Source: Gemmatimonadales bacterium (GTDB lineage Bacteria; Gemmatimonadota; Gemmatimonadetes; Gemmatimonadales; GWC2-71-9). Taken from it: a DNA stretch of 57,399 bases. The notes under the pieces are model-generated. The model had not been told where the DNA came from. It saw only the letters and a list, made by a program, of their open reading frames with translations, and did not search any database. The stretch is from contig JAICWE010000016.1 in the NCBI GenBank assembly GCA_025934955.1, forward strand, positions 1-57,399. Direction: 5' to 3'. Each line of letters starts with the position of its first letter. Positions within the stretch are counted from its first letter, which is position 1. Shown here in pieces: positions 42,084 through 50,378 of the stretch. A program made the translations under genes and the position numbers.

Positions 42084-44855
42084 ATGCCATCTGACGTACG
42101 CCCCTGTCCGTCCTGCCAGACGCCGCTCCCGCTCGACGCCCAGTTCTGTCTCCGCTGCGGCGTCGCCACGCCGACCGACCCCGGCGTGCCGCCGCGAACG
42201 GCCAGCACCGACACCTTCGAGATCGGCCGGGTGAAGCGCGCGCTCGCCGACCATTACCGGGTGGATCGGGTGCTGGGCGAGGGCGGCATGGCGACGGTGT
42301 ACCTCGCCGAGGATCTCAAGCACCACCGCAAGGTCGCCGTGAAGGTGATGCGCCCGGAGCTCGGCGCCACGCTCGGCGCCGAGCGCTTCCTCCGCGAGGT
42401 GCAGATCGCGGCGCAGCTCAGTCATCCGCACATCCTGCCGGTACACGACTCGGGCGAAGCCGGCGGCCTTCTCTATTACGTCATGCCCCATGTGGAGGGG
42501 CAGACTCTCCGTGAGCGACTGCAGCAGGAGAACCAGCTTCCGGTCGAGGAAGCGCTGCGGCTGGCGCGCGAGATCGCGGAAGCGCTCGCCTACGCCCACG
42601 GGCGCGGCATCATCCACCGCGACATCAAGCCGGGCAACGTGCTGCTCCAGTCGGGGCACGCGCTGGTCGCCGACTTCGGCATCGCGCGCGCGGTGGAGCA
42701 GTCGGGCAAGGCGCTGACCGAGACCGGCCTGTCGGTCGGCACGCCGCAGTACATGGCGCCGGAGCAGGCAGGCGGCGATCACCACGTGGATGGCCGTGCG
42801 GACGTGTACGCCGTCGGCGCCGTGCTGTACGAGATGCTGGCGGGCGAGCCGCCATTCACCGGACCGACATCGCGCGTGATCGTGATGCGCAGCATGACCG
42901 AAGCGCCGCGGCCGGTCACCGCGTCGCGCGCGGGACTCGCGCCGGCGGTGGACGCCGTGGTGCTCAAGGCGCTCGCCAAGGCGCCCGCCGACCGCTATCC
43001 GACGGCGGACGCCTTCGCGGCAGCGCTCGACCATGCGCACGACGCCGTGCGGAGTGGCGCCGTACCGGTCGCCACCGTGCCCATCGAGGCGCGGCGCGCT
43101 GCCGCGGGTGCCGGTCGCCGGCTCACCTGGCGGAACGCCGCCCTCGCTGCCGCGGCCGCGCTGTTTCTCTGGGCGGTCGCGGCGACGGCGCTCGCGTTCA
43201 AGCGGTCGGCCGCCCTGCCGTCGGGCGGCGGAAGCCGGATCGCGGTGCTGCCGTTCGCCAATCAGGGCGCGGCGGAGGACGGGTATTTCGCCGACGGCAT
43301 CTCCGACGAGGTTCGCGGCAAGCTCGCCCAGGTCGACGGCCTCACCGTCATCGCGTCGTCCAGCGCCGGACAGTACCGTCAGAGCACCAAGACCCCCCAG
43401 GAGATCGCGCGGGAGCTCAACGTCGGATACCTGCTGGTGGGCAAGGTTCGCTGGAGCGGCGCGCCCGGCACCAAGCGGCGGGTCCAGGTGGTACCGGAGC
43501 TGGTGAATGGTGCGACCGGTGCGACCGCCTGGCAGCAGACATTCGACACCGACGTCACCGACGTGTTCCAGGTGCAGGCGCAGATCGCCACCCAGGTTGC
43601 CGCGGCACTCGGCACCCGGCTCGGCGCGCAGGAGCGGCAGCAGCTCGCCAAGCGGCCGACGACCAACGCGGCGGCCTACGACCTGTACCTCAAGGGCCGG
43701 GCGCTCACCAGCGTGGACCCGGTTACGTCGCGGCAGGCCGCCGCGTTCTTCGAGCAGGCGGTTGCGCTCGACTCGATGTTCCTCGAGGCGTGGAGCGGCC
43801 TGTCCAGCGCCCTCGCGCGGGTCTACTTCAACGGAAGCCGGGATCCGGTCGTCGCGGCGAGGGCGCGGGAAGCGATGCGCCGCGCGCTCGCGATCGATCC
43901 GAATGGCGCGCTCACCCAGGTCGCAGTCGCGCGCTACTACACGAATATCGAGCCTGACCCCGCGAAGGCCGCCACCGCGATAGCACAGGCGCTCCGGACG
44001 GCGCCGAATGACGCGACCGTGCTCGCGATGGCTGCCGCCGTGGATATGAGCACCGGACAGATCGCGACCGGGATCGTCAAGCTGGAGCACGCGCGGGACG
44101 TCGATCCGCGGTCGGCCGCCACGATGGGCGCGCTGCAGCAGGCGTACGTGCTCCAGCGCCGGTTTGCCGACGCGATCGCGGCGGGAGCCGCGGCGCACGC
44201 ACTCGATCCAAACGATCTCAACCAGGTCGAATGGCAGGCGATCGCGTATCTCGCGCAAGGCGACGTGCCCGGCGCACGCGGAGTGACCCGGTCGGCCGTC
44301 GGTGGAAACGTCACGGCTCCGGCCGTGGCCGCGTTCTTCGGCGGCTATCAGGAGCTGTCGTGGGTATTGGAACCGGAGGCGCAGGCGCTCCTGCTCCGCC
44401 TCACGCCGGTGGCGTTCGACAACGACCGCGCCTGGTGGGGGCAGACGATGGCGACCGCATACTGGGAGCGCGGCGACAAGGCGATGGCGCGGGCGTATGC
44501 GGATTCGGCGCTGGCGCCGTCCGCCGCCCAGGTCGCCGCCTCGCCCGGCGACGCGCAGGTTCGCAGTCTCTACGCGTTGATGCTGGCCTATGTCGGGCGG
44601 GCGGCGGAGGCGCGGGCGGAGGCCGACACGGCCGCATCCCTGACCACGACGACCGCCTCCGCCAATAATCATTCCTACGCCATCATGCAACGCGCTCGCA
44701 TCCTCCTCGCGATCGGCGACACCGACCGTGCACTCGATGCCATCGAGCTGCTGCTGAAGCAGCCGTACATGGTCACGCCGGCGTGGCTCCGTGTCGACCC
44801 GACGTTCGCAGCCCTCAAGGGGAATCCCCGCTTCGAGCGGCTGGCGGCACAGTAG
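42084..44855 (+). CDS. Ser/Thr protein kinase with zinc ribbon, TolB-like domain and TPR repeats
   Basis: 923 residues. Zinc ribbon CPSCQTPLPLDAQFCLRCG at 8-26. Kinase domain ~58-325: glycine loop LGEGGMATVYLAEDL, Lys87, catalytic Asp180 in IIHRDIKPGN, DFGIA, and an activation loop ending GTPQYMAPEQ. Transmembrane segment ~350-370. The extracytoplasmic half starts with a TolB-N/FlgO-like domain (IAVLPFANQGAAEDGYFADG, YLLVGKVRWSG), then TPR-like helical repeats to the end (AVALDSMFLEAWSGLSSAL, AAHALDPNDLNQVEWQ). This layout is common in Gemmatimonadota and Acidobacteriota. Ligand and targets are unknown. Confidence 0.9.
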   Translation: MPSDVRPCPSCQTPLPLDAQFCLRCGVATPTDPGVPPRTASTDTFEIGRVKRALADHYRVDRVLGEGGMATVYLAEDLKHHRKVAVKVMRPELGATLGAERFLREVQIAAQLSHPHILPVHDSGEAGGLLYYVMPHVEGQTLRERLQQENQLPVEEALRLAREIAEALAYAHGRGIIHRDIKPGNVLLQSGHALVADFGIARAVEQSGKALTETGLSVGTPQYMAPEQAGGDHHVDGRADVYAVGAVLYEMLAGEPPFTGPTSRVIVMRSMTEAPRPVTASRAGLAPAVDAVVLKALAKAPADRYPTADAFAAALDHAHDAVRSGAVPVATVPIEARRAAAGAGRRLTWRNAALAAAAALFLWAVAATALAFKRSAALPSGGGSRIAVLPFANQGAAEDGYFADGISDEVRGKLAQVDGLTVIASSSAGQYRQSTKTPQEIARELNVGYLLVGKVRWSGAPGTKRRVQVVPELVNGATGATAWQQTFDTDVTDVFQVQAQIATQVAAALGTRLGAQERQQLAKRPTTNAAAYDLYLKGRALTSVDPVTSRQAAAFFEQAVALDSMFLEAWSGLSSALARVYFNGSRDPVVAARAREAMRRALAIDPNGALTQVAVARYYTNIEPDPAKAATAIAQALRTAPNDATVLAMAAAVDMSTGQIATGIVKLEHARDVDPRSAATMGALQQAYVLQRRFADAIAAGAAAHALDPNDLNQVEWQAIAYLAQGDVPGARGVTRSAVGGNVTAPAVAAFFGGYQELSWVLEPEAQALLLRLTPVAFDNDRAWWGQTMATAYWERGDKAMARAYADSALAPSAAQVAASPGDAQVRSLYALMLAYVGRAAEARAEADTAASLTTTTASANNHSYAIMQRARILLAIGDTDRALDAIELLLKQPYMVTPAWLRVDPTFAALKGNPRFERLAAQ

Positions 44856-44900
44856 CCGGCGCAGCAGCGCGACTCGTCCCCGGCAGTACTCCGGAAGCAA

Positions 44901-46250
44901 ATGACCGAAACCGTCGCCACCCCGCTCGCGCCATCTGCTCCGCCGCGCGGTCTGCTCCGCGTGCTCGGTACCGCGTTCGGCCTCGCCATCGCGGTCGGCG
45001 CGACCATCGGTGGCGGCATCCTCCGAACCCCGGGCGAGGTCGCCGCCGCGCTGCCGAGCGCACCGCTGTTCATGGGCGTCTGGGTGGTCGGCGCAGTGAT
45101 CACGCTGCTCGGCGCCAACATCTTCGCCGAGCTCGGCGCCATGATGCCGCGGGCCGGCGGGCCGTACGTCTACGCCCGGCGCGCGTTCGGCGAGGGGATC
45201 GGTTTCTTCGTCGGCTGGATCGACTGGATCAACTGGTGCCTCGGCCCCTTGGTGCTCACGCTGATCGTCGGCGAGTACGCGGGTGACCTGATTCCGCCGC
45301 TCGCCGGCCACGCAATGGCGGTGGATTTCGTCACGCTCGGCGGGCTGGCCGTGCTCCAGTGGATCGGCGTCCGCTCCGGCGGACGGACCCAGGAGCTGAT
45401 AACCGCTCTGAAGGCGCTCGCGCTGGTCGCGCTCGTCGTCGCGGCGTTTGCGCTGCCCCATGCGGCGCTCGCCGCGCGGCCGGCGGTGGTTCCCCACGGC
45501 GTGCCGCTCCTCCTCGCCTTCGGCGTGGCGATGCAGGGCGTCATCTTCACCTACGACGGCTACTACACCGTGTTGTACTGCGGGGAGGAGATCCGCGACC
45601 CGGGCCGCGAGATCCCCCGCTCGATGTTTCGCGGCACCTGGCTGGTCATCGCGATCTATCTGCTGATCACTGCCGCCTGTCTCGTCGTCGTGCCGGTGAG
45701 CCGCATCGCGGGCGACCCGTTCGTCGGCGCCACCATGGCCCGCGCGATCTTCGGTGCCCACGGCGACACCGTCATCCGGCTCATCATGATCGTCTCGGTG
45801 CTCGGCACCATCAACGCCGAGCTGATGGCGGTGCCGCGGATCCTGCTGGCGATGAGCCGCGACGGGCTCCTTGCGAGACAGGTCGGGCGGGTGAACGCGG
45901 GTGGCACGCCGCACGTGGCGCTGGCTCTCAGCCTGGCCGTCATCGTCGGCTCCCTGCTCTATGGCTCGTTCAACGCCCTGCTGGCGCTGGACTCGCTGCT
46001 GATCATCGCGACCTACGTCGCATCGTTCGCGGCGTTCTTCGCCCTGCGACGGCGCGAGCCGGATGCGCTGCGCCCGTATCGCGCGCGGGGCCATCCGGTG
46101 CTGCCGGCCATTGCGCTCGCGACAGCGGTGGCGCTCACGGGGGCGATCGCGGTGGGCGATCTGCGGAGCGCGCTGGTGGTGCTGGCCATCCTGGCGGGAA
46201 GCTGGTTGCTTGCACGGGTGGTGCGGCGGGGGAGGGACCCATGGAACTGA
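44901..46250 (+). CDS. APC-superfamily amino-acid permease
   Basis: 449 residues, 12 predicted spans. [20 protein letters not shown] is the unwound TM1 substrate loop, with [20 protein letters not shown] in TM3-4 and [20 protein letters not shown] further on. [14 protein letters not shown]-type loop [17 protein letters not shown] is diagnostic of the APC family. Cation-coupled amino-acid uptake is expected; the substrate is unknown. The VOC dioxygenase ATG overlaps its last ten bases, so the two are co-transcribed. Confidence 0.87.
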   Translation: MTETVATPLAPSAPPRGLLRVLGTAFGLAIAVGATIGGGILRTPGEVAAALPSAPLFMGVWVVGAVITLLGANIFAELGAMMPRAGGPYVYARRAFGEGIGFFVGWIDWINWCLGPLVLTLIVGEYAGDLIPPLAGHAMAVDFVTLGGLAVLQWIGVRSGGRTQELITALKALALVALVVAAFALPHAALAARPAVVPHGVPLLLAFGVAMQGVIFTYDGYYTVLYCGEEIRDPGREIPRSMFRGTWLVIAIYLLITAACLVVVPVSRIAGDPFVGATMARAIFGAHGDTVIRLIMIVSVLGTINAELMAVPRILLAMSRDGLLARQVGRVNAGGTPHVALALSLAVIVGSLLYGSFNALLALDSLLIIATYVASFAAFFALRRREPDALRPYRARGHPVLPAIALATAVALTGAIAVGDLRSALVVLAILAGSWLLARVVRRGRDPWN

Positions 46251-47191
46251 TCGGCATCCATCATCTGACGGCGATCTCCGCGGCGATCCGCGAGAATCAC
46301 CGCTTCTACACCAGCACGCTGGGCATGCGGTTGGTGAAGCGCAGCGTCAACCAGGACGACGTCAGCGCGTATCACCTCTTCTATGCCGACGCGAAGGGCA
46401 GTCCCGGCACCGACCTCACATTCTTCGACTGGCCGGTGCCGCGCGAGCGCCGCGGGGCGCGCAGCATCACCCGCACCGGGCTGCGGGTGAGCGGGTGGGA
46501 CGCACTGGCGTGGTGGTCGCGCCGGCTCGACGAGCTTGCGGTGTCGCACGGCGACATCGCCGAGCGCGACGGACGGCCGACGCTGGAGTTCGAGGACCCC
46601 GAGGGACAGCGCCTGGCGCTGGTGGACGATGGCGGGCTGGGCGATCCGCCGGCGCCGTGGAACCGGAGTCCGGTCCCGATCGAGTTCCAGATCCGCGGCC
46701 TCGGACCCATCGTGATCAGCGTGCCGATGCTCAGTCCGACCGACGTGCTGCTCACGAAGGTGCTCAACATGCGGCAGGTTCGCGACTATCCCCATCCGGA
46801 GAACCCGGCGACGAAGGTGCATGTCTTCGAGATGGGCGCCGGCGGACCGCACGCGGAGCTGCACGTCGCCGTCCAGCCCGATCTGCCAGCGGCGCAGCAG
46901 GGCGCGGGCGGCGTGCACCACGTGGCCTTCCGCACGCCGGACGCCGAGTACGAGATGTGGGCGCACCGTCTGAACGAATTCCAGGTGCCCAACAGCGGGG
47001 AGGTGGATCGCTACTGGTTCCGCAGTCTCTACCTGCGCGAGCCGAGCGGCATCCTGTTCGAGATCGCCACCGAGGGGCCCGGCTTCACGGTGGACGAGGA
47101 TCCGGCGACGCTGGGGGAGAAGGTGGTGCTGCCGCCCTTCCTCGAACCGCGCCGGCAGGAGATCGTGGCCAAACTCAAGCCGATCGACTGA
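46241..47191 (+). CDS. Ring-cleaving dioxygenase, VOC superfamily (MhqO-like)
   Basis: 316 residues, two vicinal-oxygen-chelate modules. [20 protein letters not shown] holds the first metal His; [20 protein letters not shown] follows. [20 protein letters not shown] holds the second-module His, and [16 protein letters not shown] the Glu. Matches the MhqO/MhqA family of (hydro)quinone-linked extradiol dioxygenases. GGAGGG site before the ATG, which lies inside the permease gene. It ends one base before the convergent SufR-like gene. Confidence 0.87.
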   Translation: MELIGIHHLTAISAAIRENHRFYTSTLGMRLVKRSVNQDDVSAYHLFYADAKGSPGTDLTFFDWPVPRERRGARSITRTGLRVSGWDALAWWSRRLDELAVSHGDIAERDGRPTLEFEDPEGQRLALVDDGGLGDPPAPWNRSPVPIEFQIRGLGPIVISVPMLSPTDVLLTKVLNMRQVRDYPHPENPATKVHVFEMGAGGPHAELHVAVQPDLPAAQQGAGGVHHVAFRTPDAEYEMWAHRLNEFQVPNSGEVDRYWFRSLYLREPSGILFEIATEGPGFTVDEDPATLGEKVVLPPFLEPRRQEIVAKLKPID

Positions 47192-47192
47192 C

Positions 47193-47834
47193 TCAGGCGG
47201 CGGGCACGACCTCGAAGCAGCAGCTCGGGCGATCGCCATGCTGGCAGCACTGCCGCACCTTGCCGCCCACGACCTCGGCGACGAGTGCGGTAACCGCATG
47301 ACACATCTCGGGGCGGCGCGCCACCACTGTGGAGAGCGGGCAGCCGCAGCCCTGGATGACGGTCACGCCGCGCCGCTTCTCGATCGACGCCGCGCCGCCC
47401 AACCCGTTCAGCAGCGCCACCGCCGCTTCCAGCCGCGCCTGCAGGCCGGACTTTGGCGCCGGCACGAGCTCATCCGCCAGGCGGCGGCCGGCCCGAGTCA
47501 GCAGCGCCTTGGCGCGGTCTGGCGGGAGCTGGCCCACGATCTCCTCGAGCAGCAGCTCCAGCACCGGCGCGTAGGCGTGGGAGAGCGCGGCTTCCGCACC
47601 GGGCGGGACCTCGTACAGCGTCGCCGGCTTGCCGGCACCTTCGCCTCGGCGGGTCCCGGCCTGTCGGACCATGCCGTCGCGCTCGAGGGTGACCAGGTGG
47701 GCCCGGACGGCGTTGTCGGTCAGCCCGGCCGCGGTGGCCAACTCCTCGACGGTGCGCGGCTCACACCGCAGCAGGGACAGGATCTGGCCCCGGGTGGAGT
47801 CGAGAAAGCGCTGGTTCAAGCCGATTCGGGGCAC
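47193..47834 (-). CDS. SufR-like winged-helix regulator with C-terminal Cys cluster
   Basis: 213 residues. N-terminal winged HTH (ILSLLRCEPRTVEELATAAG, LTDNAVRAHLVTLERDGMVR) with a wing GTRRGEGAGKPATLYEV. C-terminal Cys-rich region: IQGCGCPLSTVVARRPEMCH and QCCQHGDRPSCCFEV. This pattern of a GCP, a mid C and a terminal CxxxxxxC block is that of SufR-type (COG2345) regulators, which hold an Fe-S cluster and repress Fe-S assembly genes. Here the target is unknown; the divergent gene is a haem lipoprotein. GTG start. The VOC gene is convergent, one base apart. Confidence 0.75.
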   Translation of the reverse strand: MPRIGLNQRFLDSTRGQILSLLRCEPRTVEELATAAGLTDNAVRAHLVTLERDGMVRQAGTRRGEGAGKPATLYEVPPGAEAALSHAYAPVLELLLEEIVGQLPPDRAKALLTRAGRRLADELVPAPKSGLQARLEAAVALLNGLGGAASIEKRRGVTVIQGCGCPLSTVVARRPEMCHAVTALVAEVVGGKVRQCCQHGDRPSCCFEVVPAA

Positions 47835-47884
47835 CGCAGGCTCGGGATGGGTACGGTTCGAACATACCGGCGCGGGAGCCAGTG

Positions 47885-47922
47885 GTCAAATATTCACAAA
47901 AACATCTTGACAAATTGTTCAA
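47885..47922. promoter_or_regulatory. AT-rich divergent operator/promoter region
   Basis: A clear AT-rich island in a ~70 % GC region. Two related boxes: GTCAAATATTCA (47885-47896) and GACAAATTGTTCA (47909-47921), the second lying in a 16-bp TTGA-N8-TCAA palindrome (47907-47922). TTGACA at 47907 looks like a -35 for the plus-strand gene but no fitting -10 follows. Probably the binding site of the adjacent SufR-like regulator; autoregulation is inferred. Confidence 0.5.
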
Positions 47923-48012
47923 AAGGACGCAGCTTGGGCTTGCCCTGCAATCGCAGGACGTCCCGGCCGCGGCGCCGAGACCGTGCGTCGTCCTTCCGGC
48001 CGGAGCTTCGGT

Positions 48013-49221
48013 ATGCGTCGATCGCTGGCAGTACTCGTCCGGATCATCCCCTCATCCACGCTGCTCGCTGCCCTGACCGCTTCCGCGCTCGTCGTCGCGT
48101 GCGGGAGCGACACGCCGACGACGCCGACGCCGATCGACGTCACCGAGGGCCGGCAGATCTTCCGCTTCGAGAGCTTCGGGGACGAGCAGTTCTGGACCGA
48201 CACACTGCGGATGCACGAGGTCATCCAGCGGGCGGTGACGCCGGCCGTCGCGCTGTCGGTCGGGCTCAAGGTGGACGCCGACGCGCTTCCACAGGCGCTC
48301 AAGGACGCGATCGCCGCGGGCCAGGTGGACCTCAACAGCACGGCGACCACGGTCGCGCTCCTCAAGCTCAACGCCGTCGTCGGCCTGCACGGCACGGTGA
48401 CCTCGGTCAACGGCCACGATACCCTGACCCGGGTCGGGATCACCTGCGCGCTGTGTCATTCCACGGTGGACAACTCTTTCGCCCCCGGCATCGGCCGGAG
48501 GCTGGACGGCTGGCCCAACCGCCAGCTCAACCCCGGCGCGATCATCGCGCTCTCGCCCGCGCTCTCGGATGCGCAGAAGGCGGTGTACAACTCGTGGGGG
48601 CCGGGGAAGTACGATCCGCGGTTCAACCTCGACGGCCAGAACACACCGCTGGTGCTGCCGCCGGCGTTCGGGCTCGCGAACGTGGCGAAGGAGACGTACA
48701 CCGCCGAGGGGCCGGTATCGTACTGGAATGCGTTCGTCGCGGTGACGCAGATGCACGCGCACGGGAGCTTCGACGACCCCCGGCTCAACATTCACATCGT
48801 GCAGACGCCCGACCTGGTGACCTCGAAGCTTCAGGCACTCCGCGAGTACCAGTTCAGCCTCGCGGTGCCTGCGCCGCCCGTGGGCAGCTTCGATGCCGCC
48901 GCCGCGGCCCGCGGGCGCGCCGTCTTCGCCGGGGCGGGGCGCTGCGCGTCGTGCCACCTCGGTGCGGAGCTGACCGACATCAACACCGGCATCCTGCACG
49001 CACCCGCCGAGACCGGCATGGATCCGCGGTACGCGGAGCGCACGCCGGCCAAGGCGTACCGCACCACGCCGCTCCGCGCGCTGTGGCAGCACGCGCCCTA
49101 CTTCCACGACGGCAGCGCGGCCACGCTGCGCGACGTGGTGGACCATTACGACGGCGTGCTGAAGCTCGCGCTGACCGAGCAGCAGAAGAACGATCTCGTC
49201 GAGTACCTCAAGTCGCTCTGA
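48013..49221 (+). CDS. Di-CXXCH c-type cytochrome lipoprotein (cytochrome-c-peroxidase-like)
   Basis: 402 residues. Lipobox ALVVACGSD after a signal stretch. Two haem c motifs: GITCALCHSTVDNSFAPGIG and GAGRCASCHLGAELTD, plus PLRALWQHAPYFHDGSAATL (a typical late motif with the distal Met replaced by a His-rich PYFHDG stretch, as in MauG/CcpA-like proteins). Likely di-haem peroxidase or electron-transfer protein in the outer face of the membrane. GGAG seven bases before the ATG. Divergent from the SufR-like gene; 3' end overlaps dps by 14 nt. Confidence 0.8.
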   Translation: MRRSLAVLVRIIPSSTLLAALTASALVVACGSDTPTTPTPIDVTEGRQIFRFESFGDEQFWTDTLRMHEVIQRAVTPAVALSVGLKVDADALPQALKDAIAAGQVDLNSTATTVALLKLNAVVGLHGTVTSVNGHDTLTRVGITCALCHSTVDNSFAPGIGRRLDGWPNRQLNPGAIIALSPALSDAQKAVYNSWGPGKYDPRFNLDGQNTPLVLPPAFGLANVAKETYTAEGPVSYWNAFVAVTQMHAHGSFDDPRLNIHIVQTPDLVTSKLQALREYQFSLAVPAPPVGSFDAAAAARGRAVFAGAGRCASCHLGAELTDINTGILHAPAETGMDPRYAERTPAKAYRTTPLRALWQHAPYFHDGSAATLRDVVDHYDGVLKLALTEQQKNDLVEYLKSL

Positions 49222-49750
49222 GCGGCCGGGTCGCCTCGAAGAGAAACCAGGTCCGTCGCTCGGTCTCGTCGGTCCACACCTCGATCAGGCTCGCGCTGGC
49301 GATGTCCTCGTGCTCCTCGCAGAGGCCATGCGCCTCGCGGAAGCTCGCGGCGAGCGCCTTGTTGTCGTCGCGCAGCTCGGAGAGCATGTCGATGGGCTGG
49401 ACGTAGTCCGCGTCGTTGTCCAGCACCCGCTGCAGTCGCGAGATCTCGCCGATCGACCGGATGGTGAGCCCGCCCACCTTCCGCACCCGCTCGGCGATCG
49501 GATCGGTCATCGCGAAGATCTGGTCGGCCTGCTCATCCAGCAGCAGATGGTAGTCGCGGAAGTGCGGGCCGCTCATGTGCCAATGGAAGTTCTTGGTCTT
49601 GAGGTACAGCGCGAATACGTCCGCCAGGATGAGGTTCAGCGCCGCGGCGATGTCTTTCGTCGCCGACGGCTTCAGGTCGGTCGGGGTGAGCAGCGGGGCG
49701 TCCCGCCGGCGCATGAGGTCCTGCCGCTTCTTGGTGTCTGGTGCGCTCAT
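49208..49750 (-). CDS. dps: Dps ferritin-like DNA-protection protein
   Basis: 180 residues. Four-helix ferritin: LNLILADVFALYLKTKNFHW carries the ferroxidase His (FHWHMSGPHF), with RDYHLLLDEQADQIFAMTDP supplying the intersubunit Asp/Glu and IAERVRKVGGLTIRSI after. It oxidises and stores iron and shields DNA under stress. Start at the ATG 49750; an ATG three codons upstream (49759) is also possible. The N-terminal extension MSAPDTKKRQDLMRRRDAPL is basic and may bind DNA. Convergent and overlapping with the cytochrome gene. Confidence 0.92.
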   Translation of the reverse strand: MSAPDTKKRQDLMRRRDAPLLTPTDLKPSATKDIAAALNLILADVFALYLKTKNFHWHMSGPHFRDYHLLLDEQADQIFAMTDPIAERVRKVGGLTIRSIGEISRLQRVLDNDADYVQPIDMLSELRDDNKALAASFREAHGLCEEHEDIASASLIEVWTDETERRTWFLFEATRPLRAT

Positions 49751-49878
49751 CGTTTCCATCCTCGTCAGGGTACCGAGCTCCGACTGCGGCTCGTAACTGG
49801 GCAACTTGCCATTGCCGGATGCGCTCAACAAGCCGTGCGCGGGTTGACGGGCGGAGACGGTCGCCCCACTGTGCAGGG

Positions 49879-49902
49879 CGGCATCGGAGGTACCCGATGC
49901 CG
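49879..49902 (+). promoter_or_regulatory. Hairpin in the leader of the DksA-like gene
   Basis: 9-bp perfect inverted repeat CGGCATCGG / CCGATGCCG with a 6-nt loop, ending 34 nt before the ATG at 49936. A TTGACG at 49844-49849 could be its -35, but no good -10 is seen. Role unknown. Confidence 0.35.
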
Positions 49903-49935
49903 GCACGCCACCGTGAGCACGACGGGATCCGACCA

Positions 49936-50307
49936 ATGCCCCTTTCCGATCCACAGCGCGCGCATCTCGAAAAACGTCTGAAGGAGGAGCGCGCGCGCCT
50001 GCTCCGCGATCTCAACCGTTCGGTGGACGATCGGTCGGCGGCCGACGAGCAGGATCGCTCCGGCGACCTCTCCGCCGTGCCCTTCCACCTCGCCGACCGC
50101 GGCACGCAGACGATGGATGACGAGCTCGCGGCCACGAACGCGACCCGGATGTCGCGCGAGCTGGCCGAGATCGATGCCGCGCTGGAGCGGCTCTACCGCG
50201 ATCCCGAGCGATTCGGACTGTGCGAAGAGACCGGGCGGCCGCTGCCCTTCGAGCGGCTCGACGTCATCCCCTGGGCGCGGACCTGCCGCCAGGCGGGCGC
50301 GACCTAG
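49936..50307 (+). CDS. DksA/TraR-family protein with degenerate zinc finger
   Basis: 123 residues. Coiled-coil arms (QRAHLEKRLKEERARLLRDL, MDDELAATNATRMSRELAEI) then the C-terminal segment FGLCEETGRPLPFERLDVIP and WARTCRQAG. In DksA/TraR proteins this carries four Cys; here only the first and third positions remain Cys while the partners are Thr and Ala, so zinc binding is doubtful. The acidic DDELA tip-like motif needed for RNA polymerase action is present in part. Divergent from dps, with a leader hairpin. Confidence 0.78.
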   Translation: MPLSDPQRAHLEKRLKEERARLLRDLNRSVDDRSAADEQDRSGDLSAVPFHLADRGTQTMDDELAATNATRMSRELAEIDAALERLYRDPERFGLCEETGRPLPFERLDVIPWARTCRQAGAT

Positions 50308-50337
50308 GCGCGGCCGGTGGCGCGGCCGGTGGCGCGG
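50307..50337. repeat. Short tandem repeat
   Basis: GGCGCGGCCGGT occurs twice head-to-tail (50307-50318, 50319-50330) followed by seven more bases of the unit. It begins at the stop codon of the DksA-like gene. Likely replication slippage in GC-rich DNA. Confidence 0.7.
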
Positions 50338-50378
50338 AAACCGTCCCGCCGGCACGCCGCACGGCTTCCCGGCGGCCG

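Noticed and set aside
42036-46094. A 1352-residue open frame on the minus strand, antisense to the Ser/Thr kinase and permease genes
   Set aside because: Arg/Ala/Glu/His-rich composition with no domain, and the plus-strand genes have full catalytic motifs. It is a by-product of high GC codon use.
47238-49406. A 722-residue plus-strand frame running through the SufR-like and cytochrome genes
   Set aside because: It crosses two real genes and the intergenic operator, and lacks CXXCH motifs in its own frame.
49844-49872. TTGACG promoter for the DksA-like gene
   Set aside because: No acceptable -10 at 16-19 nt; kept only as a remark in the leader-hairpin entry.
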